Positions 37,192 to 46,242 are shown, counted from the first letter of the stretch. The stretch is 64,000 bases of DNA from Pseudomonas chlororaphis (GCA_001023535.1 CP011020.1:5961265-6025264), one strand, 5' to 3'. Notes: generated by a model from the letters alone, not told the origin. A program made the numbers and translations.

Positions 37192-37226
37192 GAAAAAGCC
37201 CCTGAAATGTTCATTTCCAGGGGCTT
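37192..37226 (-). terminator. Terminator after toxin gene (duplicated copy)
   Basis: A stem of gcccctgaaatg and catttccaggggc with a small loop is followed on the minus strand by a T-run. It repeats, almost exactly, the terminator of tRNA-Ser at 37951-37986. Confidence 0.7.
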
Positions 37227-37259
37227 GGTGCTATCAATTATGTCAAAACAAGAGCTTGG

Positions 37260-37544
37260 TCAGACTCGACGGTTGGCGACTTCATAAACTTCATCGTCGC
37301 GTCTTGCGCCTACACACAGGACCAAGATAATTTCGGTGCCGTTGATGCGATAGACGATGCGTACATCACCCGTCCGAATTCGGCGATAACCGGCAAGCGC
37401 TCCACGAAGGGCCTTACCGATCTTCTCGGGCTCTCCTTCTGAAATACGCTCGCGTATCACCTTCAGGATTTGTTTCGCCTTGGCATTGCCCAGCTGTTTC
37501 AAGTCATGTTCAACATCGCGGTGAAATCGGACGCTCCATTTCAT
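37260..37544 (-). CDS. RelE/ParE-family toxin
   Basis: This 94-residue basic protein has the family core DLKQLG, SEGEPEKIGKALRGALAGY, RRIRTGDVRIVYRI and VLCVGARRDDEVYE. It would act as a ribonuclease or gyrase poison. ATG 37544 follows the antitoxin stop by 10 nt, as in two-gene type II modules; an in-frame start at 37583 would overlap the antitoxin and is less likely. Confidence 0.85.
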   Translation of the reverse strand: MKWSVRFHRDVEHDLKQLGNAKAKQILKVIRERISEGEPEKIGKALRGALAGYRRIRTGDVRIVYRINGTEIILVLCVGARRDDEVYEVANRRV

Positions 37545-37554
37545 TAGCTGCTGC

Positions 37555-37836
37555 CTACTTGAAGCAAGCCTCCATACTCTCAAGGCTTACCGTGTTCTGT
37601 TCGTCCAAGGTTGCCAGACGCTCGATGGCCAGGCGCTCGGCACGCAGATCCTCAAGCTCATCCTGCAGGGCTTGATAGGCATCTACGCCTACCAACACAG
37701 CAGCCGGCTCGTTGTCTTTGAAAATCACCAGGTGGGTGACCTCCCCACTGGTGACTTCCTTCAATTTCGCACTGAAACCGCGAACCATCGCGGTAGCGGA
37801 GACTGCCTGCTCAGCTCGGTCTAGAAGTGCACTCAT
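37555..37836 (-). CDS. Phd/YefM-family antitoxin
   Basis: This 93-residue protein has the Phd/YefM N-terminal pattern with VTHLVIFKDNEPAAVLVGVD and a helical C-terminal part (DAYQALQDELEDLRAERL) that would wrap the toxin. It is the first gene of the module. The promoter at 37890-37917 carries the symmetric TGCGCA words described separately. Confidence 0.87.
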   Translation of the reverse strand: MSALLDRAEQAVSATAMVRGFSAKLKEVTSGEVTHLVIFKDNEPAAVLVGVDAYQALQDELEDLRAERLAIERLATLDEQNTVSLESMEACFK

Positions 37837-37889
37837 GCGCTAGTTGCCTCAATTCATTTGTTAACGTCGCTGCTTAGGCGCGCACCCTG

Positions 37890-37923
37890 AGTATACGTAA
37901 AGTAATGCGCAAAACAATGCGCA
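37890..37923 (-). promoter_or_regulatory. Toxin-antitoxin promoter with TGCGCA operator pair
   Basis: On the minus strand a -35 TTGTTT (37912-37917) and -10 TATACT (37890-37895) are 16 nt apart. The -35 lies exactly between two 6-bp palindromes TGCGCA (37906-37911 and 37918-37923; 12 nt apart), a likely binding site for the antitoxin complex. Confidence 0.55.
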
Positions 37924-37950
37924 CTAGAATCACTCAAACCCGAAAAACGA

Positions 37951-37986
37951 AAAAGCCCCTGAAATGTTCAACCATTTCAGGGGCTT
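37951..37986 (-). terminator. Terminator of tRNA-Ser
   Basis: A stem of gcccctgaaatg and catttcaggggc is followed by a T-run on the minus strand, 15 nt after the tRNA 3' end. Confidence 0.8.
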
Positions 37987-38001
37987 AATCGTATTCAATA
38001 A

Positions 38002-38091
38002 TGGCGGAGAGATAGGGATTTGAACCCTAGGTACTGTCGCCAGTACAACGGATTTCGAATCCGTCCCGTTCGGCCACTCCGGCATCTCTCC
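38002..38091 (-). tRNA. tRNA-Ser(CGA)
   Basis: The 90-nt gene reads GGAGAGATGCCGGAGTGGCC at the 5' end, has anticodon CGA in the loop ATTCGAAAT, a long variable arm (TACTGGCGACAGTA) as expected for serine, a TTCAAATC T-loop, and an encoded CCA end. The acceptor arms GGAGAGA and TCTCTCC pair fully. Confidence 0.95.
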
Positions 38092-38101
38092 AGTGGCGCG
38101 C

Positions 38102-38130
38102 ATCATACCAGCACATTCGCCGGAAGCGAA
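38102..38130 (-). promoter_or_regulatory. Promoter of tRNA-Ser
   Basis: A -10 TATGAT (38102-38107) with a weak -35 TTCGCT 17 nt upstream is followed by a GC-rich GCGCGCC discriminator of the kind seen in stringently controlled stable-RNA promoters. Confidence 0.45.
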
Positions 38131-38174
38131 CCCCCGAGCGAAATTTTTTCCGTGCTATCAGATGCTTGCGTCGT

Positions 38175-38888
38175 TTACAGCGGCACACCCAGGCGTTGGG
38201 CGACTTCTTCGTAGGCTTCGATGACATCACCGAGGCCTTGGCGGAAGCGGTCCTTGTCCATTTTCTTCTTGGTGGCCTTGTCCCAGAGGCGGCAGCCGTC
38301 CGGGCTGAATTCGTCACCCAGGACGATGGAGCCGTCGCTGAATACGCCGAACTCGAGCTTGAAGTCCACCAGCAGCAGGCCGGCGTCGTCGAACAGCTTG
38401 CTCAGCACCTCGTTGACCTTGAGGGACAGTTCCTTCATGCGCGCCAGTTGCTCGGCGGTGCCCCAGCCGAATGCCACGACGTGGGATTCGTTGATGAACG
38501 GGTCGCCCTTGGCGTCGTCCTTCAGGAACAATTCAAAGGTGTAGGGGTTGAGCTTCATGCCCTCCTCCACGCCCAGGCGCTTGACCAGGCTGCCGGCAGC
38601 GTAGTTACGCACGACGCACTCGACCGGGATCATGTCCAGCTTCTTGACCAGGCATTCATTGTCGCCCAGCAGCTTGTCGAACTGGGTCGGCACGCCGGCG
38701 GCTTCGAGCTTCTGCATGATGAAGGCGTTGAACTTGTTGTTCACCATGCCCTTGCGGTCCAGCTGTTCGATGCGCTTGCCGTCGAACGCCGAGGTGTCGT
38801 TGCGAAACAGCAGGATCAAACGGTCGGCGTCGTCGGTCTTGTAAACCGACTTGGCTTTGCCGCGGTAGAGTTCTTCACGTTTTTCCAT
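38175..38888 (-). CDS. purC: SAICAR synthetase
   Basis: This 237-residue enzyme joins CAIR and aspartate in purine synthesis. It has the N-terminal [14 protein letters not shown] and the family's [35 protein letters not shown] ATP-site wording. The length fits the usual 235-240. It is the last gene of a dapA-bamC-MBL-purC operon, as in PAO1. Confidence 0.96.
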   Translation of the reverse strand: MEKREELYRGKAKSVYKTDDADRLILLFRNDTSAFDGKRIEQLDRKGMVNNKFNAFIMQKLEAAGVPTQFDKLLGDNECLVKKLDMIPVECVVRNYAAGSLVKRLGVEEGMKLNPYTFELFLKDDAKGDPFINESHVVAFGWGTAEQLARMKELSLKVNEVLSKLFDDAGLLLVDFKLEFGVFSDGSIVLGDEFSPDGCRLWDKATKKKMDKDRFRQGLGDVIEAYEEVAQRLGVPL

Positions 38889-38915
38889 GATGGGCTCCGC
38901 TTGCTAAGTAGTGGG

Positions 38916-39674
38916 CTAGGCGATATGTCGCCAGTCGAGCCCTGAATCTTGATCGGCCAGTTGCAGCCAGTCCGGGTCGCACCCAAGGGTGTCGACAAAA
39001 CATTGCCGGGCCAGCTGCGGCAGGTTGTTCTTGCTGCTCAGATGGGCCAGGACCAGGTGTTGCAGGCCTTGCCAGCCCAACTCGGCCACCAGGAACGCGG
39101 CCTGGTGGTTGTTCAAATGTCCGTGTTCCTCGCCGACCCGCTGCTTGAGGAAATACGGGTAGTACCCGCGCGCCAACATGTCACGACAGTGGTTGGACTC
39201 GATCATCAAGGCATCGAGGTCGCGGTAACTGTCCATCACCCTGTCGCAATACGAACCCAGGTCGGTCAACAAGCCGAAGCGCCGCTCGCCGTCACTGAAC
39301 ACATATTGCGTCGGCTCACGGGCATCATGGGCCACACTGACCACACTGATGTCCAGGCAGCCGATGCGCAATTGCTCGCCACCGGCCACGAACCCCGCCG
39401 GTTCGATGGGCTTGCGCAGGCCGCCGAGGGTCCCACGGCTCAGGTACACCGGCAGATTGTAGCGCCGAGACAGCAAACCCACGCCATGCACGTGGTCGGC
39501 ATGTTCGTGGGTCACGAGTATCGCGCTCAGTTGCGCCGGATGCACACCCAGGCGCAACAGGCGCTTCTCGGTTTCCCGCAGGGAGAAACCACAATCGACC
39601 AGCACATACGTACCGGCGCTGGCGACCAGCGTGCCGTTCCCTTGGCTACCGCTGCCGAGAACGGCAAAACGCAT
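38916..39674 (-). CDS. MBL-fold metallohydrolase (YycJ-like)
   Basis: This 252-residue protein has GSGSQGNGTLV at the start and the metal motif THEHADHVHGV, with later SVAHDA and ESNHCRD. This is the YycJ/WalJ-type of the superfamily, possibly a nuclease. Its start lies 4 nt from the bamC stop, so they are cotranscribed. The substrate is unknown. Confidence 0.9.
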   Translation of the reverse strand: MRFAVLGSGSQGNGTLVASAGTYVLVDCGFSLRETEKRLLRLGVHPAQLSAILVTHEHADHVHGVGLLSRRYNLPVYLSRGTLGGLRKPIEPAGFVAGGEQLRIGCLDISVVSVAHDAREPTQYVFSDGERRFGLLTDLGSYCDRVMDSYRDLDALMIESNHCRDMLARGYYPYFLKQRVGEEHGHLNNHQAAFLVAELGWQGLQHLVLAHLSSKNNLPQLARQCFVDTLGCDPDWLQLADQDSGLDWRHIA

Positions 39675-39678
39675 CGGA

Positions 39679-40794
39679 TCAGCCCAGGTTGTCCTGAATC
39701 ACGCTCAACACTTTACGAGCCACTTCGGCCGGCGCCACGGTGTTGATGTTCTTCTCGACGGTCACCTGGACGCTGTCACCCACCTTGCTCAGGCGAACCT
39801 GATAGCGCTCGGCACGGGCTTCAACTTCGTCCTTGTCCGGCTTGCTGCCGAACAGGCCACTGAAGAAGCCCGGCTTCTCGTCTTTCTTCTCGGCTTTTTC
39901 GGCGAGGTTGATGTAGTACAGGCCCAGGCTGCGGTTGATATCTTCAACTCGCCATTCGCCCTGCTCCAATGCACGGCCAACACTCGACCAGGCACGGTCC
40001 AGGTCGGAGCCGACGTTGAGCACCGGGTTGCCGCTGCCGTCTTCGCTCAGGCTGACGCGGCTTGGCGTGTCGTAGTCGCGGGTGGCGAGCATCGAAACCG
40101 AACCCCCCTGCTCGGCGGTACGGCTCATGCTGGCCAGCATGTCATCGACCAGTGCTGCGTCGAGGCCGGTGTTGACCGAACGGTTGGTGAAGGCCACGTC
40201 GGCGGTGCTGCCGGCAGGACGCTCGGCGCTGACGACATAGATTTCACTGGTGTTGCGCTGCACGCCAGGCTCGATGCGCACCCGCACGCGGGTTTCGGCG
40301 TCGGATGCGACACCGGCGGCGCTCAGGCGCTTGCCCATGGCCGCGGACAGTTCATCGGCGCGCTGCCAGGTGGTGGTGAATTCGCCGGTCTGCGGGCGTT
40401 GTTCATCCAGGCGGAAACCGTTGTCCTGGAAGAACTGGATTGCCACGGGCCAGACTTCAGCCGGTGGATGCTGGCCCATGACCCAGCTGGAATCGCCACT
40501 TTTCTGCAAGGTGTAGTCGCTGGCCTCGGCCACGGCCGACAGCGGCTGCGGGCGTGGGACGACGTATTCGCCCTTGGCGGTGTCGTCGGCGACGTTGCGC
40601 GGGATCGGCAGCAGCGGATCCAGGCGCTTGGCGACGTTGACGTCTTGCGGCAATTGCATCGGTGCAGTCTGTTGCGCCTGCAGGTAATCGCTACCACGGT
40701 CGCGGAAGTAACCTTCCGGCCCCCAGATCCATCCGCAGCCGCTGGTGCTGGAGATAATCAAGGCAAGTGCGGAAAGTCCGGCCATTCGCTTCAT
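39679..40794 (-). CDS. bamC: Outer membrane assembly lipoprotein BamC
   Basis: This 371-residue lipoprotein belongs to the BAM complex that inserts outer-membrane beta-barrels. The signal peptide ends in a lipobox-like STSGC with Cys20 as the likely lipid site. Two repeated globular domains follow an extended N-terminal stretch, as in BamC. It lies 17 nt after dapA; the dapA-bamC order is conserved in gammaproteobacteria. Confidence 0.92.
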   Translation of the reverse strand: MKRMAGLSALALIISSTSGCGWIWGPEGYFRDRGSDYLQAQQTAPMQLPQDVNVAKRLDPLLPIPRNVADDTAKGEYVVPRPQPLSAVAEASDYTLQKSGDSSWVMGQHPPAEVWPVAIQFFQDNGFRLDEQRPQTGEFTTTWQRADELSAAMGKRLSAAGVASDAETRVRVRIEPGVQRNTSEIYVVSAERPAGSTADVAFTNRSVNTGLDAALVDDMLASMSRTAEQGGSVSMLATRDYDTPSRVSLSEDGSGNPVLNVGSDLDRAWSSVGRALEQGEWRVEDINRSLGLYYINLAEKAEKKDEKPGFFSGLFGSKPDKDEVEARAERYQVRLSKVGDSVQVTVEKNINTVAPAEVARKVLSVIQDNLG

Positions 40795-40811
40795 GCGTTG
40801 TACTTCCTCAA

Positions 40812-41690
40812 TTAAACCAGGACGCCGGACTGGCGCATGGCCTGCCGCAGCGGTTCATGACAGGTGTTGCTCAGCCAGGTCAGTGGCAGGCGGATACCCT
40901 CGTGCATCAGGCCCATTTCGACCAAGGCCCATTTCACCGGAATCGGGTTGGCCTCGATGAACAGGTCCTTGTGCAGCGGCATCAGTTTTTCGTTGATGGC
41001 CCGGGCGGTCTCGGCGTCGCCCTTGAGCGCGGCCTCGCACAGGTCGGCCATTTCGCGCGGGGCGACGTTGGCAGTCACGGAAATGTTGCCCTTGCCACCC
41101 AGCAGGATCAGCTCGACGGCGGTCGGGTCGTCACCGGACAGCACGAGGAAATCCTCGCTCACGCCATCGAGAATCGCCTTGGCGCGCTTCATGTCGCCCG
41201 TGGCTTCCTTGATGCCGATGATGTTCGGCACGGTGGACAGGCGGATCACCGTCTCGGCCTGCATGTCGCAGGAGGTGCGGCCGGGAACGTTATAGAGGAT
41301 CTGCGGGATGTCGACGGCTTCGGCAATGTGCTTGAAGTGCTGGTACAGGCCTTCCTGGGTCGGCTTGTTGTAGTACGGGACAACCAGCAGGCAGGCATCG
41401 GCGCCGGCTTCCTTGGCATTGCGGGTCAGTTCGACGGCTTCGCGGGTGGAGTTGGCGCCGGTGCCGGCGATGACCGGGATGCGGCCATTGACCTGCTTGA
41501 CCACGGCCCGGATGACTTCAATGTGTTCGTTGACGTCGAGGGTGGCCGACTCGCCGGTGGTGCCGACGGCGACAATGGCATGGGTGCCGTTTTCAAGGTG
41601 GAAGTCCACGAGTTTGCTGAGGCTGGCCCAGTCAAGATGCCCTTGTGCATCCATGGGTGTGACCAGTGCCACCATACTGCCCGCAATCAT
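40812..41690 (-). CDS. dapA: 4-hydroxy-tetrahydrodipicolinate synthase
   Basis: This 292-residue enzyme condenses pyruvate and aspartate semialdehyde in lysine synthesis. The Schiff-base lysine is K161 in [10 protein letters not shown], with GTTGE at 43-47 and Tyr133 in LYNVPGR. I chose ATG 41690, with AGGAG 7 nt upstream. It is the first gene of the operon with bamC, the MBL gene and purC. Confidence 0.96.
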   Translation of the reverse strand: MIAGSMVALVTPMDAQGHLDWASLSKLVDFHLENGTHAIVAVGTTGESATLDVNEHIEVIRAVVKQVNGRIPVIAGTGANSTREAVELTRNAKEAGADACLLVVPYYNKPTQEGLYQHFKHIAEAVDIPQILYNVPGRTSCDMQAETVIRLSTVPNIIGIKEATGDMKRAKAILDGVSEDFLVLSGDDPTAVELILLGGKGNISVTANVAPREMADLCEAALKGDAETARAINEKLMPLHKDLFIEANPIPVKWALVEMGLMHEGIRLPLTWLSNTCHEPLRQAMRQSGVLV

Positions 41691-42007
41691 GAAACCGCTC
41701 CTGCCGGAAAAAGAGAGCGGTAATGGTACTGGCGCCAAGATGCTTGTACAAGCGAACTACCATTCCCCTTGGCGATGGTTTTCGCTACCCTTCAGGCTTT
41801 GATCGGTACCGATAAGCTCGTACGCCGGTTTCCAGCCTCCGTTTTCGTCGCCACAAGCCCCGATCCTGCGTTTGTCCCGGTCCGTTGCTGCCATCGCGGA
41901 ACACGGCGCAACCCCGGACACTGGGCCTGGGCCGTGCGCTTTTCCGGGGCCTGGCGCCGTACCGGGCTGTAAAAAGTACCGACCGCTCATCGCTTTAGGA
42001 ATGCTGC
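41691..42007. other. Divergent dapA-gcvR promoter region (317 nt)
   Basis: No gene is seen. On the minus strand a dapA promoter reads TTGTAC (41746-41751), 17 nt, TACCAT (41723-41728). The palindrome gcttgtacaagc (41742-41753) covers the -35, and the outer words cgccaag (41733) and cttggcg (41768) are mirror images. Confidence 0.4.
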
Positions 42008-42568
42008 ATGTCCACCCCCACAGTCCGCGAACAATTCCTTGTTATCAGTGCCCTTGGCGCCAACCCCATGGAGCTGACTAACGTCCTGTGCCGCGCCAGC
42101 CATGAAAATCGCTGCGCCGTCGTGACCTCACGCCTGACTCGTCACGGCGAATGCAGTGCGCTCGTGCTGGAAATTTCCGGCAGCTGGGACGCCCTCGCTC
42201 GCCTGGAAGGCAGCCTCCCCGTGTTGGCGAAGAAGCACGCCTTCACCGTCAACGTGGTGCGCAGCGCCGCGTTGGAGAACCGTCCCCAGGCTCTGCCCTA
42301 CGTGGCCTACGTGAGCTCGGCCTACCGCCCGGACATCATCAACGAGCTGTGCCAATTCTTCATGGACCACCACGTCGAGCTGGAAAACCTGACCTGCGAC
42401 ACCTACCAGGCACCCCAGACCGGCGGCACCATGCTCAATGCCACGTTCACCGTGACCCTGCCGGCCGGCACCCAGATCAGTTGGCTGCGCGATCAGTTCC
42501 TGGACTTCGCCGACGCGATGAATCTGGATGCGCTGATCGAACCGTGGCGTCCACAAAACCCAATGTAA
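42008..42568 (+). CDS. gcvR: Glycine cleavage regulator GcvR-like, two ACT domains
   Basis: This 186-residue protein has two ACT domains: the first around residues 6-80 (EQFLVISALGANPMELTNVL), the second around 95-170 (YVAYVSSAYRPDIINELCQFF). GcvR of E. coli restrains GcvA; in Pseudomonas it lies beside bcp and dapA. No DNA-binding domain is present. Gene order with bcp is as in PAO1. Confidence 0.88.
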   Translation: MSTPTVREQFLVISALGANPMELTNVLCRASHENRCAVVTSRLTRHGECSALVLEISGSWDALARLEGSLPVLAKKHAFTVNVVRSAALENRPQALPYVAYVSSAYRPDIINELCQFFMDHHVELENLTCDTYQAPQTGGTMLNATFTVTLPAGTQISWLRDQFLDFADAMNLDALIEPWRPQNPM

Positions 42569-42578
42569 GGAAGCGTTC

Positions 42579-43052
42579 ATGGCCGTTGCCGTCGACCAAC
42601 CGGTTACCGATTTCCAGGCGCCCGCCACCAGCGGGCAGACCATCAGCCTCGCGGCCCTGAAAGGCAAGCAGGTGGTGATCTACTTCTACCCGAAGGACAG
42701 CACGCCGGGCTGCACCACCGAAGGCCAGGGGTTCCGTGACCTGTACCCGCAGTTCCAGGCCGCCAACACCGAGGTGTTCGGCGTCTCCCGGGACAGCCTC
42801 AAGTCCCACGAGAACTTCAAGTGCAAACAGGAATTCCCGTTCGAGCTGATCAGCGACAAGGACGAAGCCGTTTGCCAGCTGTTCGACGTGATCAAGCTGA
42901 AAAAACTCTATGGCAAGGAATACCTGGGCGTGGATCGCAGCACCTTCCTGATCGACAAGGACGGTGTACTGCGCCAGGAGTGGCGTGGTGTGAAAGTGCC
43001 GGGGCATGTGGATGCGGTGCTGGCGGCAGCCCAGGCGCTCGACAAGGCCTGA
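42579..43052 (+). CDS. bcp: Bcp-type thiol peroxidase
   Basis: This 157-residue peroxiredoxin reduces peroxides with the peroxidatic Cys45 in STPGCTTEGQ. The Cys50 used as resolving residue in E. coli is Gln here; Cys82 is the possible resolving residue, as in some other Bcp proteins. It lies 10 nt after gcvR. Confidence 0.92.
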   Translation: MAVAVDQPVTDFQAPATSGQTISLAALKGKQVVIYFYPKDSTPGCTTEGQGFRDLYPQFQAANTEVFGVSRDSLKSHENFKCKQEFPFELISDKDEAVCQLFDVIKLKKLYGKEYLGVDRSTFLIDKDGVLRQEWRGVKVPGHVDAVLAAAQALDKA

Positions 43053-43072
43053 GGTTCTCGCTGCACTGTACT

Positions 43073-43158
43073 GGCGCCATCGCGAGCAAGCTCGCTCCCA
43101 CACTGGATTGGTGGTGTTAATCAATCCCTGTGGGAGCGAGCTCGCTCGCGATGGCGCC
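43073..43158. repeat. REP pair (inverted)
   Basis: The units atcgcgagcaagctcgctcc and ggagcgagctcgctcgcgat lie between the convergent bcp and AI-2E-family genes. Confidence 0.8.
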
Positions 43159-43190
43159 ATCAACCTCACCGACTCATTCAGATGTGACCG

Positions 43191-44261
43191 CTACAACAAC
43201 GGCGCCACCACCGGCTCCTTGCTCGGCCACGCATCCAGCACGGCCTTGAACAGCGTTGCCAGGGGAATGGCGAAGAACACGCCCCAGAACCCCCACAACC
43301 CGCCGAACAGCAGCACCGCGCAGATGATCGCCACCGGGTGCAGGTTCACCGCCTCGGAAAACAGCAGCGGCACCAACACGTTGCCATCCAGGGTCTGGAT
43401 GATCCCGTAGACCGCCATCAGGTAAATGAACTGATCGCTCCAGCCCCACTGGAACAGCGCAATCAGCGCCACCGGCACGGTGACGACGACGGTGCCCACG
43501 TACGGCACCACCACGGAAACCCCCACCAGCAAGGCCAACAGCGCCGCGTAGTTGAGCCCCAGGGCCACGAAGCCGATGTAGGTCACGCCGCCGCAGATGA
43601 AAATCTCGATGACTTTGCCGCGAATGTAATTGGCGATCTGGCGGTTCATTTCCTGGGCCACCCGAGTGATCAGCGTGCGCTCGCGAGGCAGGTAGCCCCG
43701 GACCCAGCGCCCGATCATTTCCCGGTCCTTGAGAAAGAAGAACACCAGGATCGGCACCAGCACCAGGTAAATCATGATGTTGACCAGCAGCGGCAGGCTG
43801 GACAGTGAAAACGTCAGCGCCCACTGACCGAACTTGCCAATCTGCCCGCGCACCACCTCGATGGTCTGCAGTACCTGCTCGTCGGACACCAGGTGCGGAT
43901 AACGCTCGGGCAGCAGCAACAGCAGCGACTGCCATTTGGCGAGCATCCCCGGCAACTCGTTGAACAGCGTCACCAACTGGTGCCAGAGCAGCGGCACGAT
44001 CACCACGATGAACAGCACCAGCAAGCCCATGAACAGGGCGAACACCAAGCCGACGGCCACGGCGCCCGGCAAACGCAGGCGCTCCAGGGTGGTGACCAGG
44101 CCCTGCATCAGGTACGCCAGCACCATCCCCGCCAGCACCGGTGCCAGCATGCCGCCCAGGGTGAGCACGGCGGTGAAGGCCAGGAACAGCAGGACAGCCA
44201 GGACCACCGCCTCCTCATCGGAGAAGTAGCGTTGAATCCAGTCGCGTAACACCTTGAACAT
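43191..44261 (-). CDS. AI-2E family transporter (PerM-like)
   Basis: This 356-residue protein has about eight membrane segments and a hydrophilic central helical part with VRGYLPRERTLITRVAQEM; the later FVALGLNYAALLALLVG and VPYVGTVVVTVPVALIAL are typical of the family. PerM-like proteins are permeases; the name AI-2E does not prove a role in autoinducer transport. The start is 30 nt from the tusA-like stop. Confidence 0.88.
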   Translation of the reverse strand: MFKVLRDWIQRYFSDEEAVVLAVLLFLAFTAVLTLGGMLAPVLAGMVLAYLMQGLVTTLERLRLPGAVAVGLVFALFMGLLVLFIVVIVPLLWHQLVTLFNELPGMLAKWQSLLLLLPERYPHLVSDEQVLQTIEVVRGQIGKFGQWALTFSLSSLPLLVNIMIYLVLVPILVFFFLKDREMIGRWVRGYLPRERTLITRVAQEMNRQIANYIRGKVIEIFICGGVTYIGFVALGLNYAALLALLVGVSVVVPYVGTVVVTVPVALIALFQWGWSDQFIYLMAVYGIIQTLDGNVLVPLLFSEAVNLHPVAIICAVLLFGGLWGFWGVFFAIPLATLFKAVLDAWPSKEPVVAPLL

Positions 44262-44291
44262 TAAAAATCCTTAAGAAGCGTCATCGATTGC

Positions 44292-44531
44292 TCAGGCCTT
44301 TTTCAGCCAGTAACGGTAAACGCCGTTATCGTCTTCTTCACGCAGCAGCGTATGACCGGCCAACCGAGCGAAGGTGCGGAAATCACGCTGGGAGCCCGCA
44401 TCCGTGGCGGTCACCTTGAGCACCGCGCCACTGGCCAGCCGATTGAGTTCCAGCTTGGCCTTGAGCAACGGCAACGGGCAGTTCAGGCCGCTGGCGTCCA
44501 GTTCGGCATCGTGGGCTACAGCATCGGTCAT
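44292..44531 (-). CDS. TusA-family sulfur carrier
   Basis: This 79-residue protein has LDASGLNCPLPLLKAKLEL with the persulfide Cys18 in CPxP. TusA-type proteins pass sulfane sulfur. The gene lies at the place of PA1006 in PAO1, which I recall as a TusA-like protein linked to molybdenum cofactor supply; that assignment is from memory. It may be cotranscribed with the following permease gene. Confidence 0.88.
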   Translation of the reverse strand: MTDAVAHDAELDASGLNCPLPLLKAKLELNRLASGAVLKVTATDAGSQRDFRTFARLAGHTLLREEDDNGVYRYWLKKA

Positions 44532-44629
44532 CGGTTCACTCCGCGGCAGGTCGTTGAGCCGCCTAGAATATCTGGTCCCGGGCCCGGTGTCCGGCTACAG
44601 TAAGGTCTTTGTCGACTAAGGCTTCGTGC

Positions 44630-46063
44630 ATGACATTTCTGCGCCCCACCCTGCTGACGCTCGCTTGCCTGCTTGCCTCACCGGGCTTCGCCGACGACCT
44701 GCCGTCACTTGGCGACGCCAGTTCTGCCATCGTCTCGCCGGAACAGGAACACCAGCTGGGTCGCGCCTGGCTGGCCCTGTTGCGCAGCCAGGTGTCCCAG
44801 CTCAACGATCCACAGCTCAAGGATTATGTTGAAACCAGCGTCTACAAGCTGGTGGAAACCAGCCAGGTCAATGACCGGCGCCTGGAGTTCATCCTGATCA
44901 ACAGCCCGCAACTCAACGCCTTCGCTGCGCCGGGCGGGATCGTCGGGGTCAACGGCGGCCTGTTCCTCAACGCCCAGACCGAAGGCGAATACGCCTCGGT
45001 CATGGCGCACGAACTGGCGCACTTGTCGCAACGCCACTTCGCCCGCGGCGTCGAAGCCCAGCAGCGCATGCAAGTGCCGATGATGGCGGCGCTGTTAACC
45101 GGCATCGTGATCGCCGCCGCCGGTGGCGGTGACGCCGGCATCGCCGCCATCGCCGGGACCCAGGCAGCCGCCATCCAGGAACAGCGGCGCTTCTCCCGCC
45201 AGAATGAACAGGAGGCCGACCGTATCGGCATCCTGAACCTGGAGAAGGCCGGCTACGATCCGCGCTCCATGCCGACCATGTTCGAGCGCCTGATGCGCCA
45301 GTACCGCTTCGACGCCCGGCCTCCGGAGTTCCTGCTGACTCACCCAGTGACCGAATCCCGGATCGCCGACACCCGTAACCGCGCCGAACAGGCCAAGCCG
45401 GGCGGCATCGAGGACAGCGTGCGTTATCAACTGATTCGCGCACGCGTCCAGTTGATCTACGAAGAAACCCCGGGCCTGGGCGCCAAGCGCTTCCGGGCGC
45501 AGCTGGATGAGAACCCGAAGAACGACGTGGCGCGCTATGGCCTGGCGATCGCGCAGATCAAGGGCGGCCAATTGAACGAGGCCCGGGAAAACCTCAAGCC
45601 GCTACTGGCCAAATCACCCAACGAAATCATCTACAACCTGGCCCAGGTTGACCTGGACATCACCAGCAACAAGCTGGCCGACGCACAATCGCGCGTCGAT
45701 CGGATGCTGACGCAATACCCAGGCAACTACCCCCTCAACCAGGTACGGGTCGACCTGCTACTCAAGCAAAACCGCCCCGCCGACGCCGAGAAGGCCCTGG
45801 AAACGCTGCTCAAGTCCCGCCCGGACGACCCGGACGTGTGGTACATGGTGGCAGAGACTCGCGGCTTGTCGGGCAACATCATTGGCTTGCATCAGGCGCG
45901 TGCCGAGTACTTCGCGCTGGTTGGCGACTACCGCCAGGCCATCCAGCAACTGGACTTCGCCAAACGTCGCGCCGGCACCAACTTCCCGCTGTCGTCACGC
46001 ATCGACGCCCGGCAACGGGAGCTCATGGAACAGGAACGCATGGTCAAGGACATGATGGGGTAA
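44630..46063 (+). CDS. bepA: Periplasmic M48 metalloprotease BepA
   Basis: This 477-residue protein has a signal peptide (about 1-21), the zinc motif HELAH at 127-131 with Glu195 in NEQEADRIG as third ligand, and C-terminal tetratricopeptide repeats (about 300-470). BepA degrades or assists LptD and other outer-membrane proteins during assembly. I chose ATG 44630, since the residues before it (44609) are not part of the signal peptide. Confidence 0.93.
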   Translation: MTFLRPTLLTLACLLASPGFADDLPSLGDASSAIVSPEQEHQLGRAWLALLRSQVSQLNDPQLKDYVETSVYKLVETSQVNDRRLEFILINSPQLNAFAAPGGIVGVNGGLFLNAQTEGEYASVMAHELAHLSQRHFARGVEAQQRMQVPMMAALLTGIVIAAAGGGDAGIAAIAGTQAAAIQEQRRFSRQNEQEADRIGILNLEKAGYDPRSMPTMFERLMRQYRFDARPPEFLLTHPVTESRIADTRNRAEQAKPGGIEDSVRYQLIRARVQLIYEETPGLGAKRFRAQLDENPKNDVARYGLAIAQIKGGQLNEARENLKPLLAKSPNEIIYNLAQVDLDITSNKLADAQSRVDRMLTQYPGNYPLNQVRVDLLLKQNRPADAEKALETLLKSRPDDPDVWYMVAETRGLSGNIIGLHQARAEYFALVGDYRQAIQQLDFAKRRAGTNFPLSSRIDARQRELMEQERMVKDMMG

Positions 46064-46101
46064 GGCTGCGACGCCAGGTTTACGGCCCAGCACAGCTCCC
46101 T

Positions 46102-46191
46102 TGTGGGAGCGGGCTTGCTCGCGAAAGCGGTGGGTCAGCTTGCAATGATGTTGAAGGTGCTGACCCTTTCGCGAGCAAGCCCGCTCCCACA
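46102..46191. repeat. REP pair (inverted)
   Basis: The units tgtgggagcgggcttgctcg and cgagcaagcccgctcccaca lie in the space between convergent bepA and mucD, just before the terminator. Confidence 0.85.
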
Positions 46192-46242
46192 GGGTCATGG
46201 GCTCGTCACCCATCTGCGTGGCAGGCAGTATTTACCACGCAT

